Positions 56,524 through 64,000 of a stretch of DNA of 64,000 nucleotides are shown here, in pieces. Position 1 is the first letter of the stretch; every line of letters starts with the position of its first letter. This stretch comes from an uncultured Eubacteriales bacterium. GTDB taxonomy: Bacteria; Bacillota; Clostridia; Oscillospirales; Oscillospiraceae. The DNA lies in the NCBI GenBank assembly GCA_900540545.1, contig UQGJ01000001.1, forward strand, positions 1 through 64,000. Reading direction: 5' to 3'. The position numbers and the translations under genes are program-made. The notes under the pieces are model-generated. The model worked only from the letters and a program-made list of their open reading frames with translations, was not told where the DNA came from and searched no databases.

Positions 56524-58305
56524 CTATGTGTGGACCAGATCAGCTTTCTTATGTAGGAGTTCCGCCTCAAACTGTTCCACGGGCATTGGGCGGTAGAAGA
56601 AATATCCCTGCCCCATGTCGCAGCCCAGCTCCTTCAGATAGGCGAGCTGCTGTGCCGTCTCCACACCCTCGCAGATGGTGGTCATCTTGGACTCCTGGGC
56701 CATCTCGATGACCTTGCGCAGAACGACCTTGCTCCGGGGGCTGGAATCAAAGCCCGTCAGGAGGCTGCGGTCGATCTTCAGCACGTCGGCGGCTACCAGG
56801 CTCAGGAGGTTGAGCGAGGCATAGCCCGTTCCGAAATCGTCTATATCCAGAACGAAGCCCTTCTGGTGGAGTTTTCGGGCCAGGGCCAACATCACGTCAT
56901 TGTTTTCGATGAAGGCGGATTCGGTGAGCTCAAAGGCAATATAATCGTGGGGGATGCCGTACTGGTCCACGATCCAACAGAAGCGGTCCACGTAGTCCTC
57001 ATGGAGCAGGTGTTGCCGGGACTGGTTGATGGAGATAGGGGTGAGGATGATCCCACTGTCCATCCACTTCTTCATGTTGGCGCAGAGCAGGTCCAGCATG
57101 TAGAAATCGAATGGGATGATGAAGTCGTTTTGCTCGAAGAGCTGGATAAAATCGTTTGGCATGATGACTGTTCCGTCGGGCCGCACCCAGCGGACCAACG
57201 CTTCGCCCGCGGTGGGCTGGAGCGTCTGAAGGTCCACCTGCGGCTGGATGTACAGCTTGAACTCCCCATTCGCTAAGGCGGCCGGGGCCATCTCTGCCAG
57301 CTCGGTGCGCCGAAATTGGGCGGCGTCCAGTTCGGAGGAATAGTAGCGATACTGGTTTAGGCCCTGGCGGTGGCTGACACTCTGCTGGGCCAGCATGGCC
57401 TTGTCCAGCATTTGCTTGATCCCCTCCTGCCGGTCAGTGACCAGATAGAGGCCGGCCGTGAACGAGACACTGTTGATCCGCTTTTTTAAGGCCGGGCTCA
57501 AAAGGCTTTCCCGGATCTCCTCCATGTGCCGGTCTGTCTCCTCCACCGTGTGGTGGACCAGAAGCATGGCAAAATTGTCTTTTTCGATCCGGCCGCAGAC
57601 CTCCGCCGGGCCGCAGGCGGTCTTTAGGTTCCGGGCAATATCCTGGAGCACTTCGTCCCCGGTGGAGTACCCGTAGGATTGATTGATATAACGGAAGTGG
57701 TCGATACTGAACTTCAGAATGGCAAATTGTTTTTCCGGGTGGGTGTCGATGACCGCCCGGGCCCGCTCTGCAAACCCTTCCAGGTTCAGAATCCCGGTCA
57801 GTGGCTCGATCAGACGGGCTGTGGAGACCTCGTCCGCCGCCATACGGCGCGCCTCTGCTTTCAAGTGATGGTAGTTTTCCCTGGCGACTTTATGATTGAA
57901 ATAGCTCTCCTCGCCCTGCTCCCCATAGGGAACAGAATTATGGATATGGGCGAGCTTCCAGCCGTCCGCCTCCCGGCGCAGCAGAGCGGAGAAGCGCAGC
58001 GGCATTTGGACCACGTAGCCTGTGGCGGGGTCGCTCTCCACCGTCATCCCCACGATGGCCAGGGCTACGTCCTCCGTGACGTAGGTGATATGGTCCCACT
58101 GGTCATAGACCCTAAAATTCCCACTGTAAATCTCCAGCTCCCGGGCGAAATAGGCTTTTACTGCGTTGCCGTCAAAGGCAAGCTCGTTTTTTCCTGTGCC
58201 CACCAGTGAAAAATCGTTGGAGAGGACAGAGAACAGTTTTTCGTAATCCCTCTTGACAAAATAGGCTTCGGTCAGCGCGTGGATCACGGCGTTTAGGTCA
58301 TCCAT
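56524..58305 (-). CDS. SnoaL-like / degenerate GGDEF / EAL phosphodiesterase
   Basis: 593 residues. Residues 1-135 are a SnoaL/NTF2-like sensor (AYFVKRDY, GTGKNE, HIHNSVPY). Residues 165-320 form a GGDEF domain whose signature reads YSTGDE instead of GGDEF, so probably no cyclase activity. Residues 335-585 are an EAL domain with GEALVRW, FELTES, DIDDFGTGYASL and CEGVET intact, predicting c-di-GMP hydrolysis. No membrane helix, so it is cytoplasmic. Confidence 0.88.
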   Translation of the reverse strand: MDDLNAVIHALTEAYFVKRDYEKLFSVLSNDFSLVGTGKNELAFDGNAVKAYFARELEIYSGNFRVYDQWDHITYVTEDVALAIVGMTVESDPATGYVVQMPLRFSALLRREADGWKLAHIHNSVPYGEQGEESYFNHKVARENYHHLKAEARRMAADEVSTARLIEPLTGILNLEGFAERARAVIDTHPEKQFAILKFSIDHFRYINQSYGYSTGDEVLQDIARNLKTACGPAEVCGRIEKDNFAMLLVHHTVEETDRHMEEIRESLLSPALKKRINSVSFTAGLYLVTDRQEGIKQMLDKAMLAQQSVSHRQGLNQYRYYSSELDAAQFRRTELAEMAPAALANGEFKLYIQPQVDLQTLQPTAGEALVRWVRPDGTVIMPNDFIQLFEQNDFIIPFDFYMLDLLCANMKKWMDSGIILTPISINQSRQHLLHEDYVDRFCWIVDQYGIPHDYIAFELTESAFIENNDVMLALARKLHQKGFVLDIDDFGTGYASLNLLSLVAADVLKIDRSLLTGFDSSPRSKVVLRKVIEMAQESKMTTICEGVETAQQLAYLKELGCDMGQGYFFYRPMPVEQFEAELLHKKADLVHT

Positions 58306-58307
58306 AG

Positions 58308-58502
58308 TTACTCTCCCTCAATGGGCAGGCCACGCTTGGTCCCAAATCTCCAGCGGGGCTTTTCCTTTTTCTCTTCTTGCTCCATCCAGGTGGGGAACCG
58401 GCCGGTCGTGGGTTCCCGATACTGATAGACCGGTCCGCTGACCCTGAGAGGGACATATTCTTCCTTGTCACGGTCCTGCGCTTTCTTTCGTTCCCAAAAC
58501 AT
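58308..58502 (-). CDS. Small charged protein
   Basis: 64 residues from ATG 58502. Highly charged and probably unstructured: RKKAQDRDKEEYVPLRVSG, then PVYQYREPTTGRFPTWMEQ and a Lys/Glu-rich end. It stops 2 bases before the EAL gene start, so it is in the same operon. Function unknown. Confidence 0.5.
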   Translation of the reverse strand: MFWERKKAQDRDKEEYVPLRVSGPVYQYREPTTGRFPTWMEQEEKKEKPRWRFGTKRGLPIEGE

Positions 58503-58537
58503 ACCTTTCGATCCTCTCTCAACTGGTGGGCCGCGCT

Positions 58538-59623
58538 TCAAGCCTTTTGATGGACCATGGCTGTTGCTGCGGTACGGTAAACGCCATATCTCATAACGCG
58601 TGGCGTTTGCTCCCGCGTCATCATCAACCGGCAGAAATAATCAGGCGGCGGCCAGTTTGTTGTATCAGGAGACGGCTCGCTGGAAAGAACCAGCAGTTTC
58701 CCATGTGGGATGAGATACAGACGCAGGGCACCGATGTAGCTTACCGCAAGTATCTGGGCCAGACTTTGACAGCGGATGGTGTCGTCATCCTCTATGTGGA
58801 CGTCCCCATCCGCGCTGGAGGCCAGGGCCAGATACGGTCCGCAGGAATAGAGCGCCACGGCGTGGCCCAACGCTTTGGTCACGGGTGGGGAGGCTTGGAT
58901 CAGAAAGGACCGCTTTAATTCCAGTAGCAAGGGCTGCTCAAACTTCAAATCATCGAATCCCGTCAAATCTTTCAGCTCGATCAGCTTGCGAATATCTGGG
59001 GAGAGCACCTTGGCCCCGGCCACCTCACGCCAGTAGAGCTTTTTCCCTTGCCAATATTCTCTGGCGAAGGCGACCACGGCAGGCTTGCGGAGGACACGCA
59101 TGTCCTTCCCGCCCTCCAGGACTGTCGAGCCATCACTGTATTTAACGAAGGCCAACATTTTTCCGTTTCTGAGCACCTCGGAGCGCATGGGCATGAATGT
59201 TCTAAAGCGCAATGCGTCGGAGGTCAGCTCATAGGACATGCGATGGGAATTTTTGATGTCGAGAAAAACGTAGTCCTCCTTTGAAAATTCGGACTCAGGC
59301 TTCAATTCACCAATCAACAGCGCGCCAAGGACCTCGTCGCGCTGCGCCAAAATGCGGCCCCGATACCCTCTTGGTAAAGAGCGCAGGCAATCAACCAGAA
59401 CTCTGGAGCAGATCACCCTGCGCAGTCTGTTTCCAGCCTGACGCACCGAAACCTCCATCTGTCCTTCCGGGTTATTGACCAGCGCCAAAATCTTTCCGTC
59501 CTTACTGCCGTACAGGTCCACTCTGTTTTGCAGAAAGTCACTGATGGACGAACTAAAAGTGACATAAACTCCATCCGTGGACGGCAACACATATTCCGGC
59601 TTGTTTATTTCTTCACTTCTCAT
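58538..59623 (-). CDS. Three-module repeat protein, relative of 53936-55477
   Basis: 361 residues from ATG 59623 (GGAGGGG upstream). Three ~90-residue modules (about 14-107, 117-208, 236-316) have the same rhythm as the protein at 53936: GVYVTFSSSISDFL, VDLYGSKDGKILALVNNPEG, RVICSRVLVDCL, then GRILAQRDEVLGALLIGE. Function unknown; the pair brackets the EAL gene. Confidence 0.65.
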   Translation of the reverse strand: MRSEEINKPEYVLPSTDGVYVTFSSSISDFLQNRVDLYGSKDGKILALVNNPEGQMEVSVRQAGNRLRRVICSRVLVDCLRSLPRGYRGRILAQRDEVLGALLIGELKPESEFSKEDYVFLDIKNSHRMSYELTSDALRFRTFMPMRSEVLRNGKMLAFVKYSDGSTVLEGGKDMRVLRKPAVVAFAREYWQGKKLYWREVAGAKVLSPDIRKLIELKDLTGFDDLKFEQPLLLELKRSFLIQASPPVTKALGHAVALYSCGPYLALASSADGDVHIEDDDTIRCQSLAQILAVSYIGALRLYLIPHGKLLVLSSEPSPDTTNWPPPDYFCRLMMTREQTPRVMRYGVYRTAATAMVHQKA

Positions 59624-59704
59624 ATGCCACCCCTCCACGGTGAAATTCCTATGTCCATAGTTCTTAAACAGCTCTGCATGGACGGCAGTGTCCAGGCTGA
59701 AGCG

Positions 59705-60217
59705 TTAGGGGGCCTGGTGCGACTTTAGGACCTTGATACAGGCCTGATAATTCGCCATTCTGCTGGATTCTTTGTCCGTTTGAAGAATTTCGACAATACC
59801 CACACTAGCAATCAGCATTCCGAACATCATCATGAAAATAGATAAGTAAACAACGATACCAAGGTCGGCTGCATCGGGAGAGAAGATAATGGTCAGCATT
59901 CCAATCAGAGTACTTACAACGCCCATCACAATGGGAAATGCTTTCTGCACCCCTTCCTTGGACCGTGACATGGTATCAATCGCCCACTCCAGCAAAATAA
60001 TGTTTTCCTCGTTATCATCCAACCGGAGTCCAGGCACCATTTTTTCATACTTTCTTAAACGTTCGCGCGCCTTTTCGCAGTGGGGGCTTCCCAGATATTC
60101 AAGCGGGTTTCCAGGGAATTTTTTCTTTTTTTGAGAAAGGTCCTCTGACTGGGGGATCGGCAGATCCGGCGCTGGCATCGTCTCTTCTACCGTTGTTTTT
60201 TGTGGTGTATCACTCAT
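59705..60217 (-). CDS. Membrane protein with two central helices
   Basis: 170 residues. Acidic/Pro-rich N-terminus, a basic KKKKF stretch, then two membrane helices (AFPIVMGVVSTLIGMLTIIF; IVVYLSIFMMMFGMLIASVGIVEIL). Function unknown. Three bases separate it from the upstream gene. Confidence 0.65.
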   Translation of the reverse strand: MSDTPQKTTVEETMPAPDLPIPQSEDLSQKKKKFPGNPLEYLGSPHCEKARERLRKYEKMVPGLRLDDNEENIILLEWAIDTMSRSKEGVQKAFPIVMGVVSTLIGMLTIIFSPDAADLGIVVYLSIFMMMFGMLIASVGIVEILQTDKESSRMANYQACIKVLKSHQAP

Positions 60218-60220
60218 TTA

Positions 60221-60700
60221 CTAAGCCTCCTCGCTGTCATTTTGTCCGTCGGGCGTGGGAGACCGTTTGATTTGCTCCATCGCAGCGTCGGCCTGTATAA
60301 TTAGGTGGCCCAAGATCACGCTGACAACCAAAGTAAAAATATGGGATATATACTTGGCGGAGATAAATTGCTCTATGATATTGCTGAGAGCCTGGATGGA
60401 AAGGAGCATATATGCGGCGGCAGCCACAATCAGAAGGATTCCCACAACGATAGTACAGCCGGGGGTCTTGATCCTTTCTTTCCAGCGGTCTGTAAAAAAC
60501 AAGGGGATCAGTGCGCCGGATACCGAGATAAATATGTTCGCCACGGCCTGAGAAGTGCTTTTGCTCACCGGATCGTCGTCACCTACCATCATAAAGCTGC
60601 TAACGATGAAGCAGACAACGGCAATCGCAAAAATAATGCGGACAAAGCAGATGACCTGACGGTTCGTTATGTTGTTTATCTTGCCGCGCAGTGACTTCAT
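60221..60700 (-). CDS. Four-helix membrane protein
   Basis: 159 residues. Hydrophobic segments VICFVRIIFAIAVVCFIVSSF, VANIFISVSGALIPLFF, TIVVGILLIVAAAAYMLL and ISHIFTLVVSVILGHLII. It overlaps the SnoaL-HTH gene by 4 bases. Possibly works with the 59705 membrane protein. Function unknown. Confidence 0.65.
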   Translation of the reverse strand: MKSLRGKINNITNRQVICFVRIIFAIAVVCFIVSSFMMVGDDDPVSKSTSQAVANIFISVSGALIPLFFTDRWKERIKTPGCTIVVGILLIVAAAAYMLLSIQALSNIIEQFISAKYISHIFTLVVSVILGHLIIQADAAMEQIKRSPTPDGQNDSEEA

Positions 60701-61575
60701 ATACGTTTCTCCCTTTCTTGGAGCTGGGACGCCTCATACCGTTCACAGAGGCGGGCCACGGTGCCCGCGCTGACGCCCATCTCTTTGGCTGCGGCCGCCT
60801 TGGTAAGTGTGCCGGCCTTAATGGCCTGGTATATCTCGGGGAACCCGTCCGGCGGCTCCACCGGCGGGCGGCCCAGCCGGACGTTATGCTCCCTGGCCCG
60901 TTCCATCCCGGCCCTGAGCTGGGAGCGACGTCTGGACTTCACTGCCTCTACATAGCCATCGAATAGTTCTATGATCCGGGCCGCGTCCAGCGGGTCGGCC
61001 AAAAGTTCCCGCACCCTGTCTTTCACGGCAGCCTCCAGCGGCTTGGCGTCGGCGTCGTTCGGCTGTTCAAGGTCCTGGACGTACTCCTCCGCCGCCACAA
61101 GGGCCAACTTCTGGATTCTGGCCTGCTCCCGTTCCGCCTTGTCCCGGTCGAAGAAAGAGGCATCGCCCTGGGCGTGGTATGGGATGGAGTTGTGGATATG
61201 GCAGACCCGCCAACTACTGTGGCTGCGGGTGTAGATCACGCTGAAGCGCATCTTCTCGATGTGAACAAAGTATTTCTCATAGGGGGCGGTCTCCACGTCC
61301 ATCTGTGCCATGACGACGGCCAGGCGGTCGGTGTAGAGCGTAGCGTGATACCACTCATTGGTGACCAAAAAGCTGCCACGGTAGAGGTCCTGCTCCTGGG
61401 TCAAATACCGCATGGCCTCCGTCAGGTTCCGGCAGACCTCGTTGGCACCGGTGCCGAACCAGCTGACCTGGGGCGCGATATACCTCATGAGCTTGGGATA
61501 ATCACGCTGAACGAAATAGGCCTGGGTCAGCTCACGCGTCAACTGTTCCAATTTCTCTTTTTCTGTATTCAGCAT
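60697..61575 (-). CDS. SnoaL-like domain fused to resolvase-type HTH
   Basis: 292 residues from ATG 61575 (AAGGAG upstream). The N-terminal SnoaL-like domain shares AYFVQRDY, GTGANE and HIHNSIPY with the EAL protein. The C-terminus (NVRLGRPPVEPPDGFPEIYQAIKAGTLTKAAAAKEMGVSAGTVARLCERYE) is the HTH of Hin-type recombinases without the catalytic domain. Inferred: a ligand-responsive regulator that shares its sensor with the EAL protein. Confidence 0.78.
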   Translation of the reverse strand: MLNTEKEKLEQLTRELTQAYFVQRDYPKLMRYIAPQVSWFGTGANEVCRNLTEAMRYLTQEQDLYRGSFLVTNEWYHATLYTDRLAVVMAQMDVETAPYEKYFVHIEKMRFSVIYTRSHSSWRVCHIHNSIPYHAQGDASFFDRDKAEREQARIQKLALVAAEEYVQDLEQPNDADAKPLEAAVKDRVRELLADPLDAARIIELFDGYVEAVKSRRRSQLRAGMERAREHNVRLGRPPVEPPDGFPEIYQAIKAGTLTKAAAAKEMGVSAGTVARLCERYEASQLQEREKRI

Positions 61576-61608
61576 GATTCTCCTTCAGTTGGTGTCGTCT
61601 CGGGGCGT

Positions 61609-62424
61609 TTACAACTCGATATTGAACAGGTCGTCCAGGTTCTCAGAGGTGACCTGAAGCTTGCCCTCCAGGACTGCCTGCTCACGGATACTGATCACAG
61701 CCGCGGTGACATCGCCCTTGACCTTAGCCTTTGCCAGCAGCGAGACACTGCCCGTCGCGTGGAGGTCACCCCTGACCAGCCCGTTGATCATCAGGTTATT
61801 GCCAAAGATGGGGCCCACCACCACGGAGTCCGCATCCACCTCGACGTCACCGTCCGCTTGGATGGACCCCTGGACCGCTCCGCCAAGGATCTGGATATTG
61901 AAGCCCTGGGCAGTCCCAGCCAGCTTGCCGCTCACCTTGATATTGCCCCTGCTGATCAGGTCCCCCTTGATAGCGCCCTGGAGCTGGACTGCGCCCCTGG
62001 CCTCCAGGTTGCCGGTGATGAAGGTCCCGGCGGCGATGATCGTGGGCTCCGCAGGAGCTTCAAGCGCCATGGGTGCGGGCTCCGGTTCGGGCTCACGGGG
62101 AAGGTCCTTGAAAAATTCAAGCTCGGAGCCAGAGTCGGCTTCCCGTTCTACGCCCTCAACCTCGTCGTCTGGCTCAACGGGTTCGGTGCCTAACCCCTCG
62201 GCCAGGTCCGCGGCCACATCTTTTTCGTGGGCAGCCTCTTCCGCAAAACCTGCAATGAGCTTTTCGATCTCAGCCCGGTCCTCGGCGGTCAACTCCGCGG
62301 TATCGCCTGTTTCCAGGCTCCGCTTCACCCTGCTGACCGCCTCTTCCCGCAGCTTCTTGTCCTCCGGGGTGGTTCCCAAAAATTCCTGCGCGGCCTTCTT
62401 AAAGTTCTCTCCAAATTTACTCAT
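61609..62424 (-). CDS. Bactofilin-family protein
   Basis: 271 residues. The acidic N-terminal 125 residues are disordered; the C-terminal beta-helix (TIIAAGTFITGNLEARGAVQLQGAIKGDLISRGNIKVSGKLAGTAQ...) is the DUF583 pol-Bac fold. Bactofilins polymerise and position cell-wall enzymes. Next to a membrane-anchored deacetylase, consistent with such a role. Confidence 0.88.
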   Translation of the reverse strand: MSKFGENFKKAAQEFLGTTPEDKKLREEAVSRVKRSLETGDTAELTAEDRAEIEKLIAGFAEEAAHEKDVAADLAEGLGTEPVEPDDEVEGVEREADSGSELEFFKDLPREPEPEPAPMALEAPAEPTIIAAGTFITGNLEARGAVQLQGAIKGDLISRGNIKVSGKLAGTAQGFNIQILGGAVQGSIQADGDVEVDADSVVVGPIFGNNLMINGLVRGDLHATGSVSLLAKAKVKGDVTAAVISIREQAVLEGKLQVTSENLDDLFNIEL

Positions 62425-62442
62425 GTTTTTTCCTCCTCAAAT

Positions 62443-63378
62443 CTACCCCTGCTCCGGACCCGGATAGGGAAATTGAACTGGTGTGACCTCCGGCGTCAGC
62501 CGGTCTATGGCAAAGCCCAATGCCTGGCACCGCTCTATCACATAGGGGAGCACCGTATTGAGCTTAGAATTGTCCGGGTTATCATGGATCAGGATGAAGG
62601 CCCGCCGCAGCCCTCCCAGGCCTGCGAGGCCGCGTTCCATGCTCTGGACCGTGGCCGCCGAGGACGCGTCCTCCAGTGAGACATTCCAATCGAAATATGT
62701 AAAACCGCGGCGGGTCATCTCCGCAATGATCTCCTGGTAGATACGCTTGTTGAAACTGTTGATACTCCCACCTGGGAACCGAAATATTTGGGGGCGGACA
62801 CCGGTGGCCTCGTAGATGAGGTCATACTGCGCCTTGAAGTCGGCCAGGAACGCCTCCACAGATTCGTAGACCTGCCGGTAGTCATGGCTATATGAGTGGA
62901 TGGCAATGGTATGCCCCTCGTCTACGATCCGCCGCATGAGGGTCCGGTTTGCCTCGCTGTCCTGGCGTCCCGTGGTGAAGAACGTGGCCTTGACGCCGTA
63001 ATCCGCCAACATGTCCAACACCTCCGGGGTCATGGTAGAGGGGCCGTCGTCGAAGGTCAGATATGCCGTCTTTTCCACGTTGACCGAATCGTAAACGGTG
63101 TCTTCGGCGTAGAGGTCGGGATAGAGGTCCTCATAATCAGGGTGTTCCGCCTGCGGCTTGACCTCCGGGCCGGCCTTGGCTTCCGGGATGTCAGCCAGTG
63201 GGACGGGCAGGTCCGGCTCGTCCTGCGTCAGGGAGAGCGCCTCCACCATGATCTGAAGGTTAAGGACCCTCACTCCTAAAACGACGCTCACCGTGGCGAG
63301 GGTCAGGAGCAGGAGCAGTACGGTGCCAAGGATCAAGTGCTTAAAAAATCGCACGCTGCCGAAATAGCGATCATTCAT
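62443..63378 (-). CDS. Membrane-anchored polysaccharide deacetylase (NodB fold)
   Basis: 311 residues. N-terminal membrane helix (HLILGTVLLLLLTLATVSVVL), Pro/Glu-rich linker, then the NodB domain: YLTFDDGPS (metal Asp), HSYSHDY (metal His pair), RFPGGS, YFDWNVS and FILIHDN. Likely removes acetyl groups from peptidoglycan or another polysaccharide outside the cell. Confidence 0.9.
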   Translation of the reverse strand: MNDRYFGSVRFFKHLILGTVLLLLLTLATVSVVLGVRVLNLQIMVEALSLTQDEPDLPVPLADIPEAKAGPEVKPQAEHPDYEDLYPDLYAEDTVYDSVNVEKTAYLTFDDGPSTMTPEVLDMLADYGVKATFFTTGRQDSEANRTLMRRIVDEGHTIAIHSYSHDYRQVYESVEAFLADFKAQYDLIYEATGVRPQIFRFPGGSINSFNKRIYQEIIAEMTRRGFTYFDWNVSLEDASSAATVQSMERGLAGLGGLRRAFILIHDNPDNSKLNTVLPYVIERCQALGFAIDRLTPEVTPVQFPYPGPEQG

Positions 63379-63475
63379 CTGTGTTCATGCCTCCGGGAAA
63401 AGTAAAAGTGTCCAGCCCTGGGGAATCTTCATGCCTGGGCCGGTCGTACTGCGCCATTCCCTCGGCATTGCTGTG

Positions 63476-63826
63476 TCAGTCGCCATCCGCGGCGAGGTGA
63501 GAGGTGAGACCGTTCTCTTCTTCGTACTGCCGGCATTTTCTCAGAAAATCTCTGGGATACATCTGGAGTTCCTTCGCCCCTTGGGCGAAGGTCAGGCTGT
63601 GGCCAGCCACAGCCTGATACACTTCGCCAAACCGCTCCGGCAGGGGCTTGCGGGGCCGGCCCAGGGGGACCTTGTTGTCCCTGGCCGCCTGGATACCGGC
63701 GAGGCGTTTTTGGCGCAGCGCCTCCTTTCGGGATTCTTCATCACTGCGAATGACCTCCAGCACTTCCGCCGCCTTCTGTTCGTCGCCGATGATCTTGGCG
63801 ATCACACTTTCAGTCTTCTGTTCCAT
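63476..63826 (-). CDS. Small resolvase-HTH protein
   Basis: 116 residues. Helical charged N-terminus, then ARDNKVPLGRPRKPLPERFGEVYQAVAGHSLTFAQGAKELQMYPRDFLRKCRQYEEENG, the same Hin-type HTH tail as in the 60697 protein but without SnoaL or catalytic domains. Probably a DNA-binding regulator of the cluster. Confidence 0.7.
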   Translation of the reverse strand: MEQKTESVIAKIIGDEQKAAEVLEVIRSDEESRKEALRQKRLAGIQAARDNKVPLGRPRKPLPERFGEVYQAVAGHSLTFAQGAKELQMYPRDFLRKCRQYEEENGLTSHLAADGD

Positions 63827-63846
63827 TTCAGCCTCCTATAAAGAGT

Positions 63847-64000
63847 TACCCTCCAATCGTAATGACCATATCCGCCTCGGATCGGCCAATTTCTTTGCCC
63901 GTGTCCTGATCCAAAAGCAGGATGACCGCGGTGCAGGGGTAATCCCCCTTGGGGAGCGGCTTGGCGGTCTGGAGTACGTCCTCCATGATGTAGCTGTTGG
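63847..64000 (-). CDS. C-terminus of a larger protein
   Basis: About 50 codons ending at TAA 63849-63847. It reads ...SYIMEDVLQTAKPLPKGDYP and CTAVILLLDQDTGKEIGRSE before an ADMVITIGG end. The G-D-Y-P-C-T-A-V-I-L strand suggests an extracellular beta-rich domain. The start is beyond the right edge. Confidence 0.6.

Noticed and set aside
56524..58305. Active diguanylate cyclase
   Set aside because: The signature reads STGDE rather than GGDEF, so only the EAL activity is predicted.

Overview
The window looks like the chromosome of a GC-rich, spore-forming gut Firmicute of the Oscillospiraceae type (Flavonifractor, Pseudoflavonifractor or Lawsonibacter-like). This is inferred from gene content: a cysteine T-box before cysE-cysS, a Spo0A C-terminal domain protein, DUF1385 beside prmC, and many GTG/TTG starts with AGGAGG ribosome sites. 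The species cannot be fixed from the sequence alone. Two integrase-bearing elements flank a block of core chromosome.

Bases 1-21.1 kb are the integrase end of an HK97-type tailed prophage. Nearly all its genes read on the minus strand. From right to left they are a lysogeny switch (17.2-18.6 kb), small early genes, a recombination and replication set (AAA_24 ATPase, SSB-like protein, ERCC4 nuclease, CHC2 primase, DUF927 helicase; 10.4-14.5 kb), an iteron-like repeat cluster (10.1-10.4 kb), small zinc-ribbon proteins, an ArpU-like regulator, a 660-base non-coding stretch that looks like a large structured RNA, then HNH, terminase, portal, protease, capsid and connector genes running off the left edge. 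Plus-strand accessory genes sit inside it: a DUF2589-like mini gene, a DUF4145 protein, and a NYN-domain nuclease behind a promoter-driven structured leader RNA. The integrase abuts an intact tRNA-Thr(CGT), and 140 bases further on lies a tRNA-Thr 5' half cut at the anticodon loop.

Bases 21.4-49.0 kb are ordinary chromosome: tsaD, two GNAT acetyltransferases around rimI, polA, a cyclase-like gene, a MATE exporter, an M20 amidohydrolase, an XRE plus Spo0A_C pair, cysE-cysS under a Cys T-box, three paralogous zinc-ribbon membrane proteins, pgsA-rimO, a nitroreductase, recA-recX, prmC, DUF1385, and a lipoprotein / response regulator / histidine kinase operon. A cluster of DnaA-box-like nonamers lies before tsaD.

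Bases 49.0-64.0 kb start a second element. A tRNA-Leu(CAA) 5' half, again cut at the anticodon loop, is followed by two diverged 220-base attachment arms, a complete tRNA-Leu(CAA) and a second tyrosine recombinase. Beyond it are an excisionase, a sigma/ArpU-like protein, an XRE regulator, and a long minus-strand cargo cluster: two proteins built of tandem copies of one ~90-residue module, a SnoaL-GGDEF-EAL protein, a SnoaL-HTH protein, small membrane proteins, a bactofilin and a membrane-anchored polysaccharide deacetylase. The cluster continues past the right edge.

The strongest leads are the matching tRNA-splitting architecture at both integrases, the NYN nuclease with its leader RNA, the large prophage RNA, the modular cargo proteins, and the three zinc-ribbon / L12-like / membrane paralogs.
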